Shown: piece after piece, positions 20,734 through 28,601 of the stretch
Position numbering within the stretch: the stretch's first letter is position 1
How the letters are laid out: each line of letters opens with the position of its first letter
NCBI GenBank assembly: GCA_014323765.1
Contig: JACONM010000005.1
Coordinates: forward strand, 2,858-36,381
Length of the DNA stretch: 33,524 nucleotides
Direction of reading: 5' to 3'
Source: Cellvibrionales bacterium
GTDB taxonomy: Bacteria; Pseudomonadota; Gammaproteobacteria; Pseudomonadales; GM7GCV1
Notes under the pieces: generated by a model
Seen by the model: only the letters and a program-made list of their open reading frames with translations
Databases searched by the model: none
Told to the model about the DNA's origin: nothing
Translations under genes and position numbers: made by a program

Positions 20734-20762
20734 TTGCTTTTACCCGCAGCCATCAGTATCCT
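20734..20762 (+). promoter_or_regulatory. candidate promoter of the alpha segment
   Basis: TTGCTT at 20734-20739 and TATCCT at 20757-20762 are separated by 17 bases, in the 190-base gap between secY and rpsM. Each hexamer matches the consensus at 4 of 6 positions. Transcription would begin about 20769, right at the hairpin listed next. E. coli has a comparable promoter ahead of rpsM. Confidence 0.4.
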
Positions 20763-20768
20763 ACGCCC

Positions 20769-20793
20769 CTGCCCGGCCCCCACCGCCGGGCAG
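20769..20793 (+). promoter_or_regulatory. perfect 9-bp leader hairpin before rpsM
   Basis: CTGCCCGGC (20769-20777), a 7-base loop, then GCCGGGCAG (20785-20793) form an uninterrupted stem 50 bases before rpsM. There is no following T run, so it is not an intrinsic terminator. In E. coli, S4 represses the alpha operon by binding a pseudoknot in the rpsM leader. This stem is a candidate counterpart, but a pseudoknot has not been shown. Confidence 0.45.
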
Positions 20794-20843
20794 CAACCAA
20801 TTCCTATCTCAACCGCCGACTGACCCACGCGGAGAACAACGGC

Positions 20844-21200
20844 ATGGCGCGCATCGCTGGCATCAACATCCCCGACCACAAACATGCGGTCATCTCGCTG
20901 ACGCACGTCTACGGCATCGGCCGGCCCACCGCCCGCCGCATCTGCGCCACCGCCGGCATCGCCGAATCCACCAAAATGGGCGATCTAGACGACACCGCGC
21001 TGGACAAAATCCGCACCGCCATGGCCCCCTTCACCGTCGAAGGCGACCTGCGCCGCGAGATGTCGATGAACATCAAACGCCTGATGGACCTCGGCACCTA
21101 CCGCGGCATCCGCCACCGCCGCGGCCTACCCCTGCGCGGCCAGCGCACCAAAACCAACGCCCGCACCCGCAAGGGCCCGCGCAAACCCATCAAACGCTAA
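20844..21200 (+). CDS. rpsM: 30S ribosomal protein S13
   Basis: 118 residues, as in E. coli. S13 forms head bridges to the 50S subunit. [20 protein letters not shown], the helix-hairpin segment [12 protein letters not shown], and the basic C-terminal [22 protein letters not shown] are diagnostic. GGAG lies 9 bases before the ATG. First gene after the 190-base gap that replaces rpmJ. Confidence 0.97.
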   Translation: MARIAGINIPDHKHAVISLTHVYGIGRPTARRICATAGIAESTKMGDLDDTALDKIRTAMAPFTVEGDLRREMSMNIKRLMDLGTYRGIRHRRGLPLRGQRTKTNARTRKGPRKPIKR

Positions 21201-21237
21201 GCCCTCAAGCAACTCGCAGGAATAGGAAACCGCACTC

Positions 21238-21630
21238 ATGGCAAAAGCCGACAGCAAAGGCACCCGCAAAAAGGCCAAAAAACAGGTGCAAGACGGGGTG
21301 GCCCACATCCAAGCCTCCTTCAACAACACCATCATCACCATCAGCGACCGCCAAGGCAACACCCTCTGCTGGGCGACTGCCGGCGGTTCCGGCTTTCGCG
21401 GCTCACGCAAAAGCACCCCCTTCGCCGCCCAAGTCGCCGCCGAGCGCGCCGGCAACGCCGCCCTAGAATTCGGCATCCAAAACCTCGATGTGCGGGTGCG
21501 CGGCCCCGGCCCCGGGCGCGAATCCGCCATCCGCGCCCTAAACGCCTGCGGGTTCAAGATAAGCCACATCATGGACGTCACCCCAATCCCCCACAACGGC
21601 TGCCGCCCGCCGAAAAAACGCCGCGTTTAG
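21238..21630 (+). CDS. rpsK: 30S ribosomal protein S11
   Basis: 130 residues (129 in E. coli). S11 lies on the 30S platform near the mRNA exit. [22 protein letters not shown], the [15 protein letters not shown] segment, and [18 protein letters not shown] at the C-terminus are typical. It is 37 bases after rpsM and 11 before rpsD. Confidence 0.97.
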   Translation: MAKADSKGTRKKAKKQVQDGVAHIQASFNNTIITISDRQGNTLCWATAGGSGFRGSRKSTPFAAQVAAERAGNAALEFGIQNLDVRVRGPGPGRESAIRALNACGFKISHIMDVTPIPHNGCRPPKKRRV

Positions 21631-21641
21631 GAACCAGCAAA

Positions 21642-22265
21642 ATGGCCAGATACACCGGACCAACCTGCAAACTCGCCCGCCGCGAGGGCACCGACCTATT
21701 CCTAAAAAGCGGCATCCGCCCGCTAGAATCGAAATGCAATTTGGAACGCCCGCCCGGCATGGTGCAAAACTTCCGCCCCGGTCGCCTGTCCGACTACGGC
21801 ATCCAGCTGCGCGAAAAGCAAAAAGTCCGCCGCCTCTACGGCATCCTCGAAAAGCAATTCCGCAACTACTACAAAGCCGCCGCCCGGCGCAAAGGCAACA
21901 CCGGCGACAACCTGCTCCACCTGCTCGAATCCCGCCTCGACAATGTGGTCTACCGCATGGGCTTCGGCTCCACCCGCAGCGAATCCCGCCAGCTGGTCAA
22001 CCACAACGCCCTGCTGGTCAACGGCCAGAAAGTCAACATCCCCTCCTACCAAGTCCAGCCCGGCGACAAGCTCGCCATTCGGGAAAAAAGTAAAGGGCAG
22101 CTGCGCATCCAAGCCGCCCTAAAACTGGCCGCACAACGCAGCGATGTCGGCTGGGTGAACGTCGATACCGGCAAAATGGAGGGCACCTTCACCCGCCTGC
22201 CCGACCGCGACGAACTCCCCGCCGAGATCAATGAAAACCTCATCATCGAGCTCTACTCCAAGTAG
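21642..22265 (+). CDS. rpsD: 30S ribosomal protein S4 (zinc-free form)
   Basis: 207 residues (206 in E. coli). S4 is a primary 16S rRNA-binding protein and, in E. coli, the repressor of the alpha operon. [24 protein letters not shown] begins the N-terminal domain, which lacks the four-cysteine zinc site. The S4 RNA-binding domain is in the middle ([21 protein letters not shown] and [17 protein letters not shown]). The C-terminal [10 protein letters not shown] is standard. Confidence 0.97.
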   Translation: MARYTGPTCKLARREGTDLFLKSGIRPLESKCNLERPPGMVQNFRPGRLSDYGIQLREKQKVRRLYGILEKQFRNYYKAAARRKGNTGDNLLHLLESRLDNVVYRMGFGSTRSESRQLVNHNALLVNGQKVNIPSYQVQPGDKLAIREKSKGQLRIQAALKLAAQRSDVGWVNVDTGKMEGTFTRLPDRDELPAEINENLIIELYSK

Positions 22266-22301
22266 CCGCCCCGCAGCCCGCCATTGCAAAACAGGTGCAA
22301 A

Positions 22302-23294
22302 ATGCAAATTGACCCCAACGAGTTTTTAACGCCTTCCACCATCGATATTACCGAGCTCGGCCCCACCCGCGCCAAAGTGGTCCTCGAACCGCTAGAGCGC
22401 GGCTTCGGCCACACCCTCGGCAACGCGCTGCGCCGCATCCTACTGTCCTCCATGCCGGGCTCGGCCATAGTGGATGTGCAGATCGACGGGGTCGAACACG
22501 AATACAGTGCCCTAGAAGGGGTCGAAGAAGACGTCATCGAGATCCTCCTCAACCTAAAAGGCGTCGCCATCGCCCTCCACGCCCGCCAAGAAGCCCACCT
22601 AACGCTCAGCAAAACCGGCGGAGTGGTCACCGCCGCCGACATTCAAAAAGACCACGATGTCGAAATCGCCAACCCAGACCACATCATCGCCCACCTCTCG
22701 GAAGATGCCAGCCTGTCCATGACGCTCAAAGTCGTCACCGGCCGCGGCTACCAGCCCGTCGACAGCCGCACCCTCGGCGAGGAAGAATCCAAACCCATAG
22801 GCGTCTTGCAGCTGGATGCCACCTACAGCCCCGTCCGCCGCGTGGCCTACAGCGTAGAAGCCGCACGGGTCAAACAGCGCACCGACCTCGACAAGCTAGT
22901 TCTGGATCTGGAAACCGACGGCACCCTCGACCCCGAAGAGGCCATCCGCCGCTCAGCCACCATCCTGCAACAGCAGCTCGTCGCCTTCGTCGACCTAGAA
23001 GCCACCGCCGCCGCCCAACCCCAAGCGCAAGAAGACCTGATCGACCCCGTCCTACTAGGCTCCGTCGATGATCTGGAGCTCACCGTCCGCTCGGCCAACT
23101 GCCTAAAAGCCGAGAGCCTCTACTACATCGGCGACCTCGTCCAGCGCACCGAAGTGGACCTGCTAAAAACCCCCAACCTCGGCAAAAAATCCCTCACCGA
23201 GATCAAAGATGTCCTAGCCTCACGCGACCTAAGCCTAGGCATGCGCCTAGAAAACTGGCCCCCGCCCAGCCTAAAACGCGAGAGCGCACTCTAA
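22302..23294 (+). CDS. rpoA: RNA polymerase alpha subunit
   Basis: 330 residues (329 in E. coli). The N-terminal domain (about 1-235) assembles the polymerase; [26 protein letters not shown] is its signature. A Q/A-rich linker leads to the C-terminal domain, which binds UP elements and activators. Its [10 protein letters not shown] segment carries residues equivalent to E. coli R265, N268 and K271. The ATG at 22302, with AGGTG just upstream, is preferred over a TTG at 22284. The linker stretch [10 protein letters not shown] is normal for the family. Confidence 0.97.
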   Translation: MQIDPNEFLTPSTIDITELGPTRAKVVLEPLERGFGHTLGNALRRILLSSMPGSAIVDVQIDGVEHEYSALEGVEEDVIEILLNLKGVAIALHARQEAHLTLSKTGGVVTAADIQKDHDVEIANPDHIIAHLSEDASLSMTLKVVTGRGYQPVDSRTLGEEESKPIGVLQLDATYSPVRRVAYSVEAARVKQRTDLDKLVLDLETDGTLDPEEAIRRSATILQQQLVAFVDLEATAAAQPQAQEDLIDPVLLGSVDDLELTVRSANCLKAESLYYIGDLVQRTEVDLLKTPNLGKKSLTEIKDVLASRDLSLGMRLENWPPPSLKRESAL

Positions 23295-23317
23295 CCGCCG
23301 CCCATTAGGAAACCACC

Positions 23318-23746
23318 ATGCGCCATCGCCACAGCGGCCGCAAACTCAGCCGCACCAGTGCCCACCGCAAAGCCATGTTCGCCAACATGTGCGTCTCCCT
23401 GTTCGAGCACGAGCTCATCAAAACCACCCTGATCAAAGCCAAAGAGCTACGCACCCACGCCGAGCCGCTCATCACCCTCGCCAAGGAAGACGACGTCGCC
23501 CGCCGCCGCACCGCCTTCGCCCGCCTACGCAACAAAGCCGCCGTCGGCAAACTATTCGCCGAACTCGGCCCCCGCTACCGCCAACGCCCCGGCGGCTACC
23601 TCCGCATCCTAAAATGCCCCCCCCGCCCCGGCGACCAAGCCCCCATGGCCTACATAGAACTCCTAGACCGCCCCCAAGAATCCCCCCAAGATCCCCCAGA
23701 CACGGCAACCGACCAAGCAAACCCCGCCGCCCCCACCAAAAACTAA
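23318..23746 (+). CDS. rplQ: 50S ribosomal protein L17, with C-terminal tail
   Basis: 142 residues (127 in E. coli). [24 protein letters not shown] and the [26 protein letters not shown] segment identify L17, which sits at the tunnel exit. The last roughly 25 residues are a low-complexity tail rich in P, Q, D and A, probably disordered. Last gene of the alpha segment. No terminator is visible in the 95 bases before the MFS gene. Confidence 0.96.
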   Translation: MRHRHSGRKLSRTSAHRKAMFANMCVSLFEHELIKTTLIKAKELRTHAEPLITLAKEDDVARRRTAFARLRNKAAVGKLFAELGPRYRQRPGGYLRILKCPPRPGDQAPMAYIELLDRPQESPQDPPDTATDQANPAAPTKN

Positions 23747-23841
23747 ACCGCGGATGAACCCAAACCCGGCGACCGCCACCCAAAAACAGCACCGCCAAAC
23801 CCCCCCTCCACAGCACCCCAAGCTTCCACACCGCCAATCCC

Positions 23842-25047
23842 ATGCTGACTAGGGGGGAACAACGCGCCCTAGCCCTAATCTGGGTGCTCTACCTGCTCAG
23901 AATGCTCGGCCTCTTCATGGTGCTACCGATCCTCGGCACCCTCGGCGAAGAATTAAACGGCGCAACCCCCTTCCTGCTCGGCTTAGCACTGGGCATCTAC
24001 GGCCTCGCCCAAGCCCTACTGCAAATCCCCTTCGGCATCGCCTCCGACCGCCTCGGGCGCAAAAAAGTGCTCCTAGCCGGCTTCGCCCTCTTCATCCTCG
24101 GCAGCCTAGTCTGCGCCACCGCCGAATCCGCCCTCACCCTCATCATCGGGCGTTTCTTGCAAGGCACCGGTGCCGTCTCCGCCGTCCTACTCGCCCTAGT
24201 CGCCGACCAAGTCAGCCACCGCAACCGCACCATCGCCATGGCCATCATCGGCGCCGCCATCGGCGGTTCCTTCGGCTTAAGCATTGTCCTAGGCCCGCTA
24301 ATCGCCGCCCTCTACGGCGGACTGCAAGGAGTCTTCGCGCTAAGTGCTCTAGCCGGGCTGCTCGCCCTAGGTCTAATCATTTTCGGCATCCCGGCAAAAA
24401 CCCCCGCGCAAACACAGCAAAACAACGAAAGCCAAGAAAACCAAAAACCCCTCACCCCCGGCGACTCACCCCTATCGCCCAACCTACTGCGCCTAAACCT
24501 AGGCATCTTCAGCCTACACGCCATGCAAATGTGCCTCTGGGTGGTGGTGCCCAGCATCCTAGTGAACGAACTAGAGATCGCACTAGAGCAACACTGGCTA
24601 CTGTACCTAGCCGTAGTCGGCGGCGGTTTCCTAGCCATGCTGCCCTTTTTGCGCATGTGGGACCGCGCCGGACGCACCCACCGCGCACTCTGCGCCGGCA
24701 TCGGCAGCCTACTACTAGCCGCCCTACTAATGGCGCAACACTCCGCCGGCACCGCCCTATTCATCATCGGGCTATTCAGCTTTTTCTGGGGCTTCAACCT
24801 GCTGGAAGCCACCCTACCCAGCACCCTGACGCGCCTCGCCGCCACCGCCCGCACCGGCGCCGCCACCGGCATCTATTCCACCTGCCAATTTATGGGCGTA
24901 TTCTGCGGCGGCGCAGCAGGCGGCTGGCTATTGACACAGTTCAGCCCCGCCGCGGTGTTCCACGCCGCCGCCACCCTCGCCGGCCTCTGGCTCGCCCTAA
25001 TGCTACCCGCCCGCGGCATAGATCGCCGCCCGCTCGATACCCCATAA
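23842..25047 (+). CDS. MFS transporter
   Basis: 401 residues with about 12 hydrophobic segments in two halves, separated by a polar loop rich in Q, N and E (about residues 187-210). The major facilitator motif A appears as GIASDRLGRKKVLL after the second segment. ALALIWVLYLLRMLGLFMVLPILG opens the protein, as in the YajR-like drug efflux type, but the substrate cannot be told. In Pseudomonas an MFS gene of this kind lies between uvrA and ssb; here it directly precedes ssb on the same strand, supporting the same lineage. Confidence 0.9.
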   Translation: MLTRGEQRALALIWVLYLLRMLGLFMVLPILGTLGEELNGATPFLLGLALGIYGLAQALLQIPFGIASDRLGRKKVLLAGFALFILGSLVCATAESALTLIIGRFLQGTGAVSAVLLALVADQVSHRNRTIAMAIIGAAIGGSFGLSIVLGPLIAALYGGLQGVFALSALAGLLALGLIIFGIPAKTPAQTQQNNESQENQKPLTPGDSPLSPNLLRLNLGIFSLHAMQMCLWVVVPSILVNELEIALEQHWLLYLAVVGGGFLAMLPFLRMWDRAGRTHRALCAGIGSLLLAALLMAQHSAGTALFIIGLFSFFWGFNLLEATLPSTLTRLAATARTGAATGIYSTCQFMGVFCGGAAGGWLLTQFSPAAVFHAAATLAGLWLALMLPARGIDRRPLDTP

Positions 25048-25072
25048 CCGTTCGCATTCTGCCCTCGTATTC

Positions 25073-25081
25073 TGCTATAGT
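25073..25081 (+). promoter_or_regulatory. extended -10 promoter candidate for ssb
   Basis: TGCTATAGT is an extended -10 element (TGn plus TATAGT, 5 of 6) about 46 bases before the ssb ATG. A weak -35, TTCGCA at 25051-25056, is 19 bases away. No LexA-type CTG-N10-CAG site is seen near it. Confidence 0.45.
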
Positions 25082-25126
25082 CGCATCCCCTCAGCGAGCA
25101 CCACCAAACCCTAAACGGAGGCAACC

Positions 25127-25633
25127 ATGGCATCGCGCGGAGTCAACAAAGTAATTCTCGTCGGCAACCTAGGACGCGACCCAGAAGTCAGAAACATGCC
25201 CACTGGCGATGCAGTCGTCACCCTCAGCCTAGCGACCACATCCAGCTGGAAGGATAAACAGAGCGGCGAGCGGCGCGAGCGCACCGAGTGGCACCGCGTG
25301 GTATTTCATCGCCGTCTTGCCGAGGTAATCGGCGATTACGCCCGTAAAGGCTCCAAGCTTTACGTTGAAGGTCGCTTGCACACCCGCAAATGGCAGGACA
25401 AAGACGGCAACGACCGGCACACCACCGAAGTGGTTGGCGAGGAAATGCAGTTCCTTGACTCGCGCAACCAAGGCCAAGGTAACTATGGCGGCGGTCAGAA
25501 CGGCAACCAAAGAAGCGACTACGGCAATGGGCACGGCGGACAAAACGGCAACCAAGCCCAATCGCCCGGCCCCAACGATGCCCCCCAAGCCGACAGCAAC
25601 TTCGACGACTTCGACGACGACATCCCGTTCTAG
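25127..25633 (+). CDS. ssb: single-stranded DNA-binding protein
   Basis: 168 residues (178 in E. coli). SSB is a tetramer that coats single-stranded DNA in replication, repair and recombination. The OB fold spans about residues 4-110 ([16 protein letters not shown], then [22 protein letters not shown], then [21 protein letters not shown]). A flexible G/N/Q-rich linker follows. The last residues DFDDDIPF are the conserved acidic tip that recruits partner proteins. GGAGG lies about 6 bases before the ATG. Confidence 0.98.
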   Translation: MASRGVNKVILVGNLGRDPEVRNMPTGDAVVTLSLATTSSWKDKQSGERRERTEWHRVVFHRRLAEVIGDYARKGSKLYVEGRLHTRKWQDKDGNDRHTTEVVGEEMQFLDSRNQGQGNYGGGQNGNQRSDYGNGHGGQNGNQAQSPGPNDAPQADSNFDDFDDDIPF

Positions 25634-25805
25634 CCCACCACCGGCGTAGCCAGCACCACTAACCGCAACAACCACCAAGCACCGGGCCTCCCAACCCAGA
25701 TCCACCCGGCAGCCCACCGCGCCGCCAGCCATTTCTTATTATCCGGATCCGATCCAGATCCGCCCCGCCCGCGCTGTCCTTATACCGGCCCCGCCGCCCC
25801 CACCC

Positions 25806-27035
25806 CTAAACCTTCTGAAAAACCAAACAGGCATTAGTCCCGCCAAACCCAAAGCTATTCGACATCGCCCGCCGTATCTCCACCCCCTCCTGAACCTCCC
25901 GCACGATCGGCACCCCCGCCGCCCCCGGGTCCAAATTTTCAATATTGGCGGACGCCGCAACGAAGCCTTCCTGCATCATCAGCAGGGTAAAAATCGCCTC
26001 ATGCACCCCCGCTGCCCCCAGCGAATGCCCCGCCAGCGACTTAGTCGACCCAATCGCCGGCAGCCGCTCCCCCAGCACCGCCTTAATGCTGTCCAGTTCC
26101 GTAATGTCGCCCGCCGGGGTACTGGTACCGTGAGTGTTGATGTAATCCAACCCCGCCCCGCCCGCAACCTCCGCTGTCACAGAATCCAACGCCATCCGCA
26201 TACACCGCGCCGCCCCCTCGCCAGACGGGGCCACCATATCAAACCCATCCGAAGTCGCCCCGTACCCCACCAACTCGGCGTAAATCGGCGCCCCCCGCGC
26301 CCGCGCCCGCTCGTATTCCTCCAACACCACGCACCCCGCCCCCAGCGAAATAACAAACCCATCGCGGTTCGCATCATAGGGGCGCGAAGCGGTCGCCGGC
26401 GTCTGGTTATATTTAGACGACAGGGCCCCCATCGCATCAAAGGACCCCGCCATATTCCAATGCAGCTCCTCGCCCCCGCCAGCAAACACAATATCCTGCT
26501 TGCCCCACTGAATCAGCTCAAACCCATTGCCGATACAGTGCGCACTGGTGGCGCAAGCACTGGTCATGGAATAGTTATACCCCTTGATTTTGAACGGCGT
26601 CGCCAAGCAAGCCGACACCGTGCTCCCCATAATCTGCGTCACCCGATAAGGCCCCGCCCGCTTGACCCCCTTGCTACGAATAATATCCGCGCACTCCAGC
26701 TGGCTCGCACACGAAGTGCCCCCCGACCCCATAATCAGCCCCGTCCGCTCATGCGACACCTCCGCCTCGCCCAACCCAGAATCGGCAATGGCCCCCTGCA
26801 TGGCAATGTACCCATAGGCCGCCGCATCGCCCATAAACCGCAACGCCTTGCGCTCGATATGCTCGCGAGGGTCGATCTCCAGCCGCCCGCTAACCTGGCT
26901 ACGAAAGCCCATCTCGGCAAACTCATCATTAAACCGAATGCCAGACCGCCCGCGGCGCAGCGAATCCACCACGCTCGCCCGATCGTTACCGAGGCAAGAC
27001 ACCAGCCCCAAACCGGTGATAACAACTCGTCTCAT
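25806..27035 (-). CDS. fabB: beta-ketoacyl-ACP synthase I
   Basis: 409 residues (406 in E. coli). FabB condenses acyl-ACP with malonyl-ACP and is required to elongate the cis-unsaturated intermediate made by FabA. The active-site cysteine is C161 in [11 protein letters not shown], with catalytic histidines H302 ([10 protein letters not shown]) and H337 ([12 protein letters not shown]). The C-terminal [15 protein letters not shown] glycine loop is intact. It lies 116 bases downstream of fabA on the same strand, the usual fabAB arrangement. GAGGATATT before the ATG is a good ribosome binding site. It converges with ssb, and no clear terminator is visible between them. Confidence 0.97.
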   Translation of the reverse strand: MRRVVITGLGLVSCLGNDRASVVDSLRRGRSGIRFNDEFAEMGFRSQVSGRLEIDPREHIERKALRFMGDAAAYGYIAMQGAIADSGLGEAEVSHERTGLIMGSGGTSCASQLECADIIRSKGVKRAGPYRVTQIMGSTVSACLATPFKIKGYNYSMTSACATSAHCIGNGFELIQWGKQDIVFAGGGEELHWNMAGSFDAMGALSSKYNQTPATASRPYDANRDGFVISLGAGCVVLEEYERARARGAPIYAELVGYGATSDGFDMVAPSGEGAARCMRMALDSVTAEVAGGAGLDYINTHGTSTPAGDITELDSIKAVLGERLPAIGSTKSLAGHSLGAAGVHEAIFTLLMMQEGFVAASANIENLDPGAAGVPIVREVQEGVEIRRAMSNSFGFGGTNACLVFQKV

Positions 27036-27151
27036 GCCGCAATATCCTCACGCTGAATCCGAAGCAACGGGCGCATTTTACCCCCAAACGGCCCCGCCAT
27101 TCTAGCCCGCCCGCCCATCACGCACCGCCCGACTCCCGACCCAGCCCGCCC

Positions 27152-27670
27152 CTAAAACAGCCCGACCTTAAGATTCCTAGCCGAATAGATCGCCTCACCA
27201 TCGCACAGCAAAGTGCCATCGGCAATCCCCACCACCAACCCCCGCGCCACAATCCGCGACAGATCAATGCGATACTGAATCAGCCGCGCCGCCGGCATCA
27301 CCTGCCCGGTGAACTTCACCTCGCCCACCCCCAACGCCCGCCCGCGCCCCGGGTGCCCCAACCACCCCAAATAAAACCCCACCATCTGCCACATCGCATC
27401 CAGCCCCAAACACCCCGGCATCACCGCATCCCCCGGAAAATGCACCTTGAAAAACCACAGCTCCGGGTCGATGTCCATCTCCGCCACAATCTGCCCCCGC
27501 CCATGCTGCCCCCCATCGCGACTAATTTTCACAATGCGATTGATCATCAACATCTCCCGCACCGGCAACTGCGGCCGCCCCGCCCCAAACAACCCCCCAG
27601 TAACACTCCCCCGGATCTCCGCCTCACTGTACGAATCCTGCACAGCAGGCTTAAGCGGCAACTTAGACAT
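27152..27670 (-). CDS. fabA: 3-hydroxydecanoyl-ACP dehydratase/isomerase
   Basis: 172 residues, as in E. coli (172). FabA dehydrates 3-hydroxydecanoyl-ACP and isomerises trans-2 to cis-3-decenoyl-ACP, the entry to anaerobic unsaturated fatty acid synthesis. The hot-dog fold residues H77 (in [13 protein letters not shown]) and D91 (in [10 protein letters not shown]) are the catalytic pair (E. coli H70 and D84). Together with fabB it indicates the FabA-FabB pathway. Upstream on the minus strand, TACAAT (plus 27755-27760) could be a -10 box, but its -35 is poor. Confidence 0.97.
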   Translation of the reverse strand: MSKLPLKPAVQDSYSEAEIRGSVTGGLFGAGRPQLPVREMLMINRIVKISRDGGQHGRGQIVAEMDIDPELWFFKVHFPGDAVMPGCLGLDAMWQMVGFYLGWLGHPGRGRALGVGEVKFTGQVMPAARLIQYRIDLSRIVARGLVVGIADGTLLCDGEAIYSARNLKVGLF

Positions 27671-27800
27671 CAGAAAACCTTAGAAGTAAAACAGGCAAAG
27701 AAGGCGAGAAGGTAACGAGAAGACAGTGAAGAGAGCAGGGCAGGGCACCCACAGATTGTAACCGATCACCCACCCTAACGGGCAGCCTCAAGCAGGCACC

Positions 27801-27824
27801 AAAAAGAGCCGCCAATGCAGCCCT
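27801..27824 (-). terminator. intrinsic terminator after the tandem small genes
   Basis: On the minus strand an 8-pair stem (plus 27805-27812 with 27817-27824, two of them G-U) with a 4-base loop is followed by TTTTT (plus 27801-27805). It lies 17 bases after the stop of the 91-residue gene and before fabA. It would end transcription of the tandem small genes. A short T run also follows on the plus strand. Confidence 0.6.
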
Positions 27825-27841
27825 TTTGATCCCGCCCTCGA

Positions 27842-28117
27842 TTACCGGTTGACGATTGGATAGTTCACCCAAGCTTTTTTGATAGCCGCAGCAACCGTAT
27901 ATTTTAATTCACGATAATTGGCGGCGGCCAGAGCCCGTCGCACGGTCTGAGCATTTTCTTTGTAAATATTTTTCCCCTTAATGGAATCATAAAAAACATC
28001 AAGGCTAGAAGGTTCCTCAGTGGCGAATTTGGTGCTGAAATAATGATGCACATACGGAAAGTGCTCCACTATCCCCAATTCAATCCACTTCTGTTTGATC
28101 AATTCCAGATCGCTCAT
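27842..28117 (-). CDS. small protein of unknown function, paralogue 2
   Basis: 91 residues beginning MSDLELIKQKWIELGIVEHF. It is a paralogue of the next gene (28201-28506): the first 25 residues share about 14 identities, including KxxWxELGI and FPxVHH, followed by PSSL, GKNI and a conserved RALA. Both also share the leader GAGGG/TATATTG before the ATG, so the duplication includes the translation signal. No signal peptide or membrane segment is seen, and I do not recognise the family. Base composition is AT-richer than in neighbouring genes. It is 83 bases downstream of its paralogue and ends at an intrinsic terminator. Confidence 0.6.
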   Translation of the reverse strand: MSDLELIKQKWIELGIVEHFPYVHHYFSTKFATEEPSSLDVFYDSIKGKNIYKENAQTVRRALAAANYRELKYTVAAAIKKAWVNYPIVNR

Positions 28118-28200
28118 TTCAATATCCCTCGTTGGTTAAGTAATGCGGTGGTGAATTCGCCATGTCCTAGAAATTCCCTTTATGCCGCCAATAAATAGGA

Positions 28201-28506
28201 TTATTTAGGAATCCCCGGACATTCCTTCCAAGCTTCGTTAATAGCATCCCTAATATCCCCATACTTGCTGTGCGGATTGGTCTGCCATCCCTCTTTTTTA
28301 TCCTTAAGAATTCGAATAACGGCCAGAGCACGTTCCAAGGTTATCCTATTTTGAAGGCCAATATTCTTTCCATGGGTAGCTTCATAGTGTTTATGAAGGC
28401 TAGGTGGATCGCTATTGCCGATTCTGGAAAAATGGTGGACACGCGGGAAGTATTTTTCAATTCCCAATTCCAACCATTCTTTCTTCATTCGATCCAGTTC
28501 ACTCAT
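28201..28506 (-). CDS. small protein of unknown function, paralogue 1
   Basis: 101 residues beginning MSELDRMKKEWLELGIEKYF. The shared elements with the downstream paralogue are KxxWxELGI, FPxVHH, PSL, GKNI, RALA and a C-terminal AINEAW (AIKKAW in the other). It has an insertion (about 8 residues, KKEGWQTN) before the C-terminal helix. ATG 28506 is chosen because GAGG lies 9 bases upstream and the paralogue has the same arrangement. An in-frame ATG at 28551 would add 15 residues. It is 60 bases downstream of a strong promoter. Function unknown. Confidence 0.6.
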   Translation of the reverse strand: MSELDRMKKEWLELGIEKYFPRVHHFSRIGNSDPPSLHKHYEATHGKNIGLQNRITLERALAVIRILKDKKEGWQTNPHSKYGDIRDAINEAWKECPGIPK

Positions 28507-28573
28507 TGCAATATACCTCAGTTTCTTAAAAATTACCCAGAGCACACCCATCGCACCCCGATAGAAGCCGAAC

Positions 28574-28601
28574 ATTATAGACACCCCAACCAAAATGTCA
28601 A
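28574..28601 (-). promoter_or_regulatory. consensus sigma70 promoter overlapping the uvrA stop codon
   Basis: On the minus strand TTGACA (plus 28596-28601) and TATAAT (plus 28574-28579), both perfect hexamers, are separated by 16 bases. The TGA stop codon of uvrA (28598-28600) lies inside the -35 box. The transcript would start near 28567 and run into the two tandem small genes, then stop at the terminator at 27801-27824. This is the best promoter match I found in the window. Confidence 0.8.

Noticed and set aside
20671-20823. 50-residue open frame between secY and rpsM, considered as L36
   Set aside because: It lacks the cysteines and the basic pattern of L36, and it overlaps the promoter and hairpin. 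I see no ribosome binding site.
25744-25770. CGGATC/GATCCG hairpin between ssb and fabB considered as a terminator
   Set aside because: A 6-bp stem with no T run on either strand.
26001-27056. 351-residue plus-strand open frame
   Set aside because: Antisense to fabB over its whole length, rich in R, P and H, no recognisable motif.
28506-28551. longer start (ATG 28551) for the 101-residue small gene
   Set aside because: The paralogue starts at the position equivalent to 28506 with the same GAGG leader.
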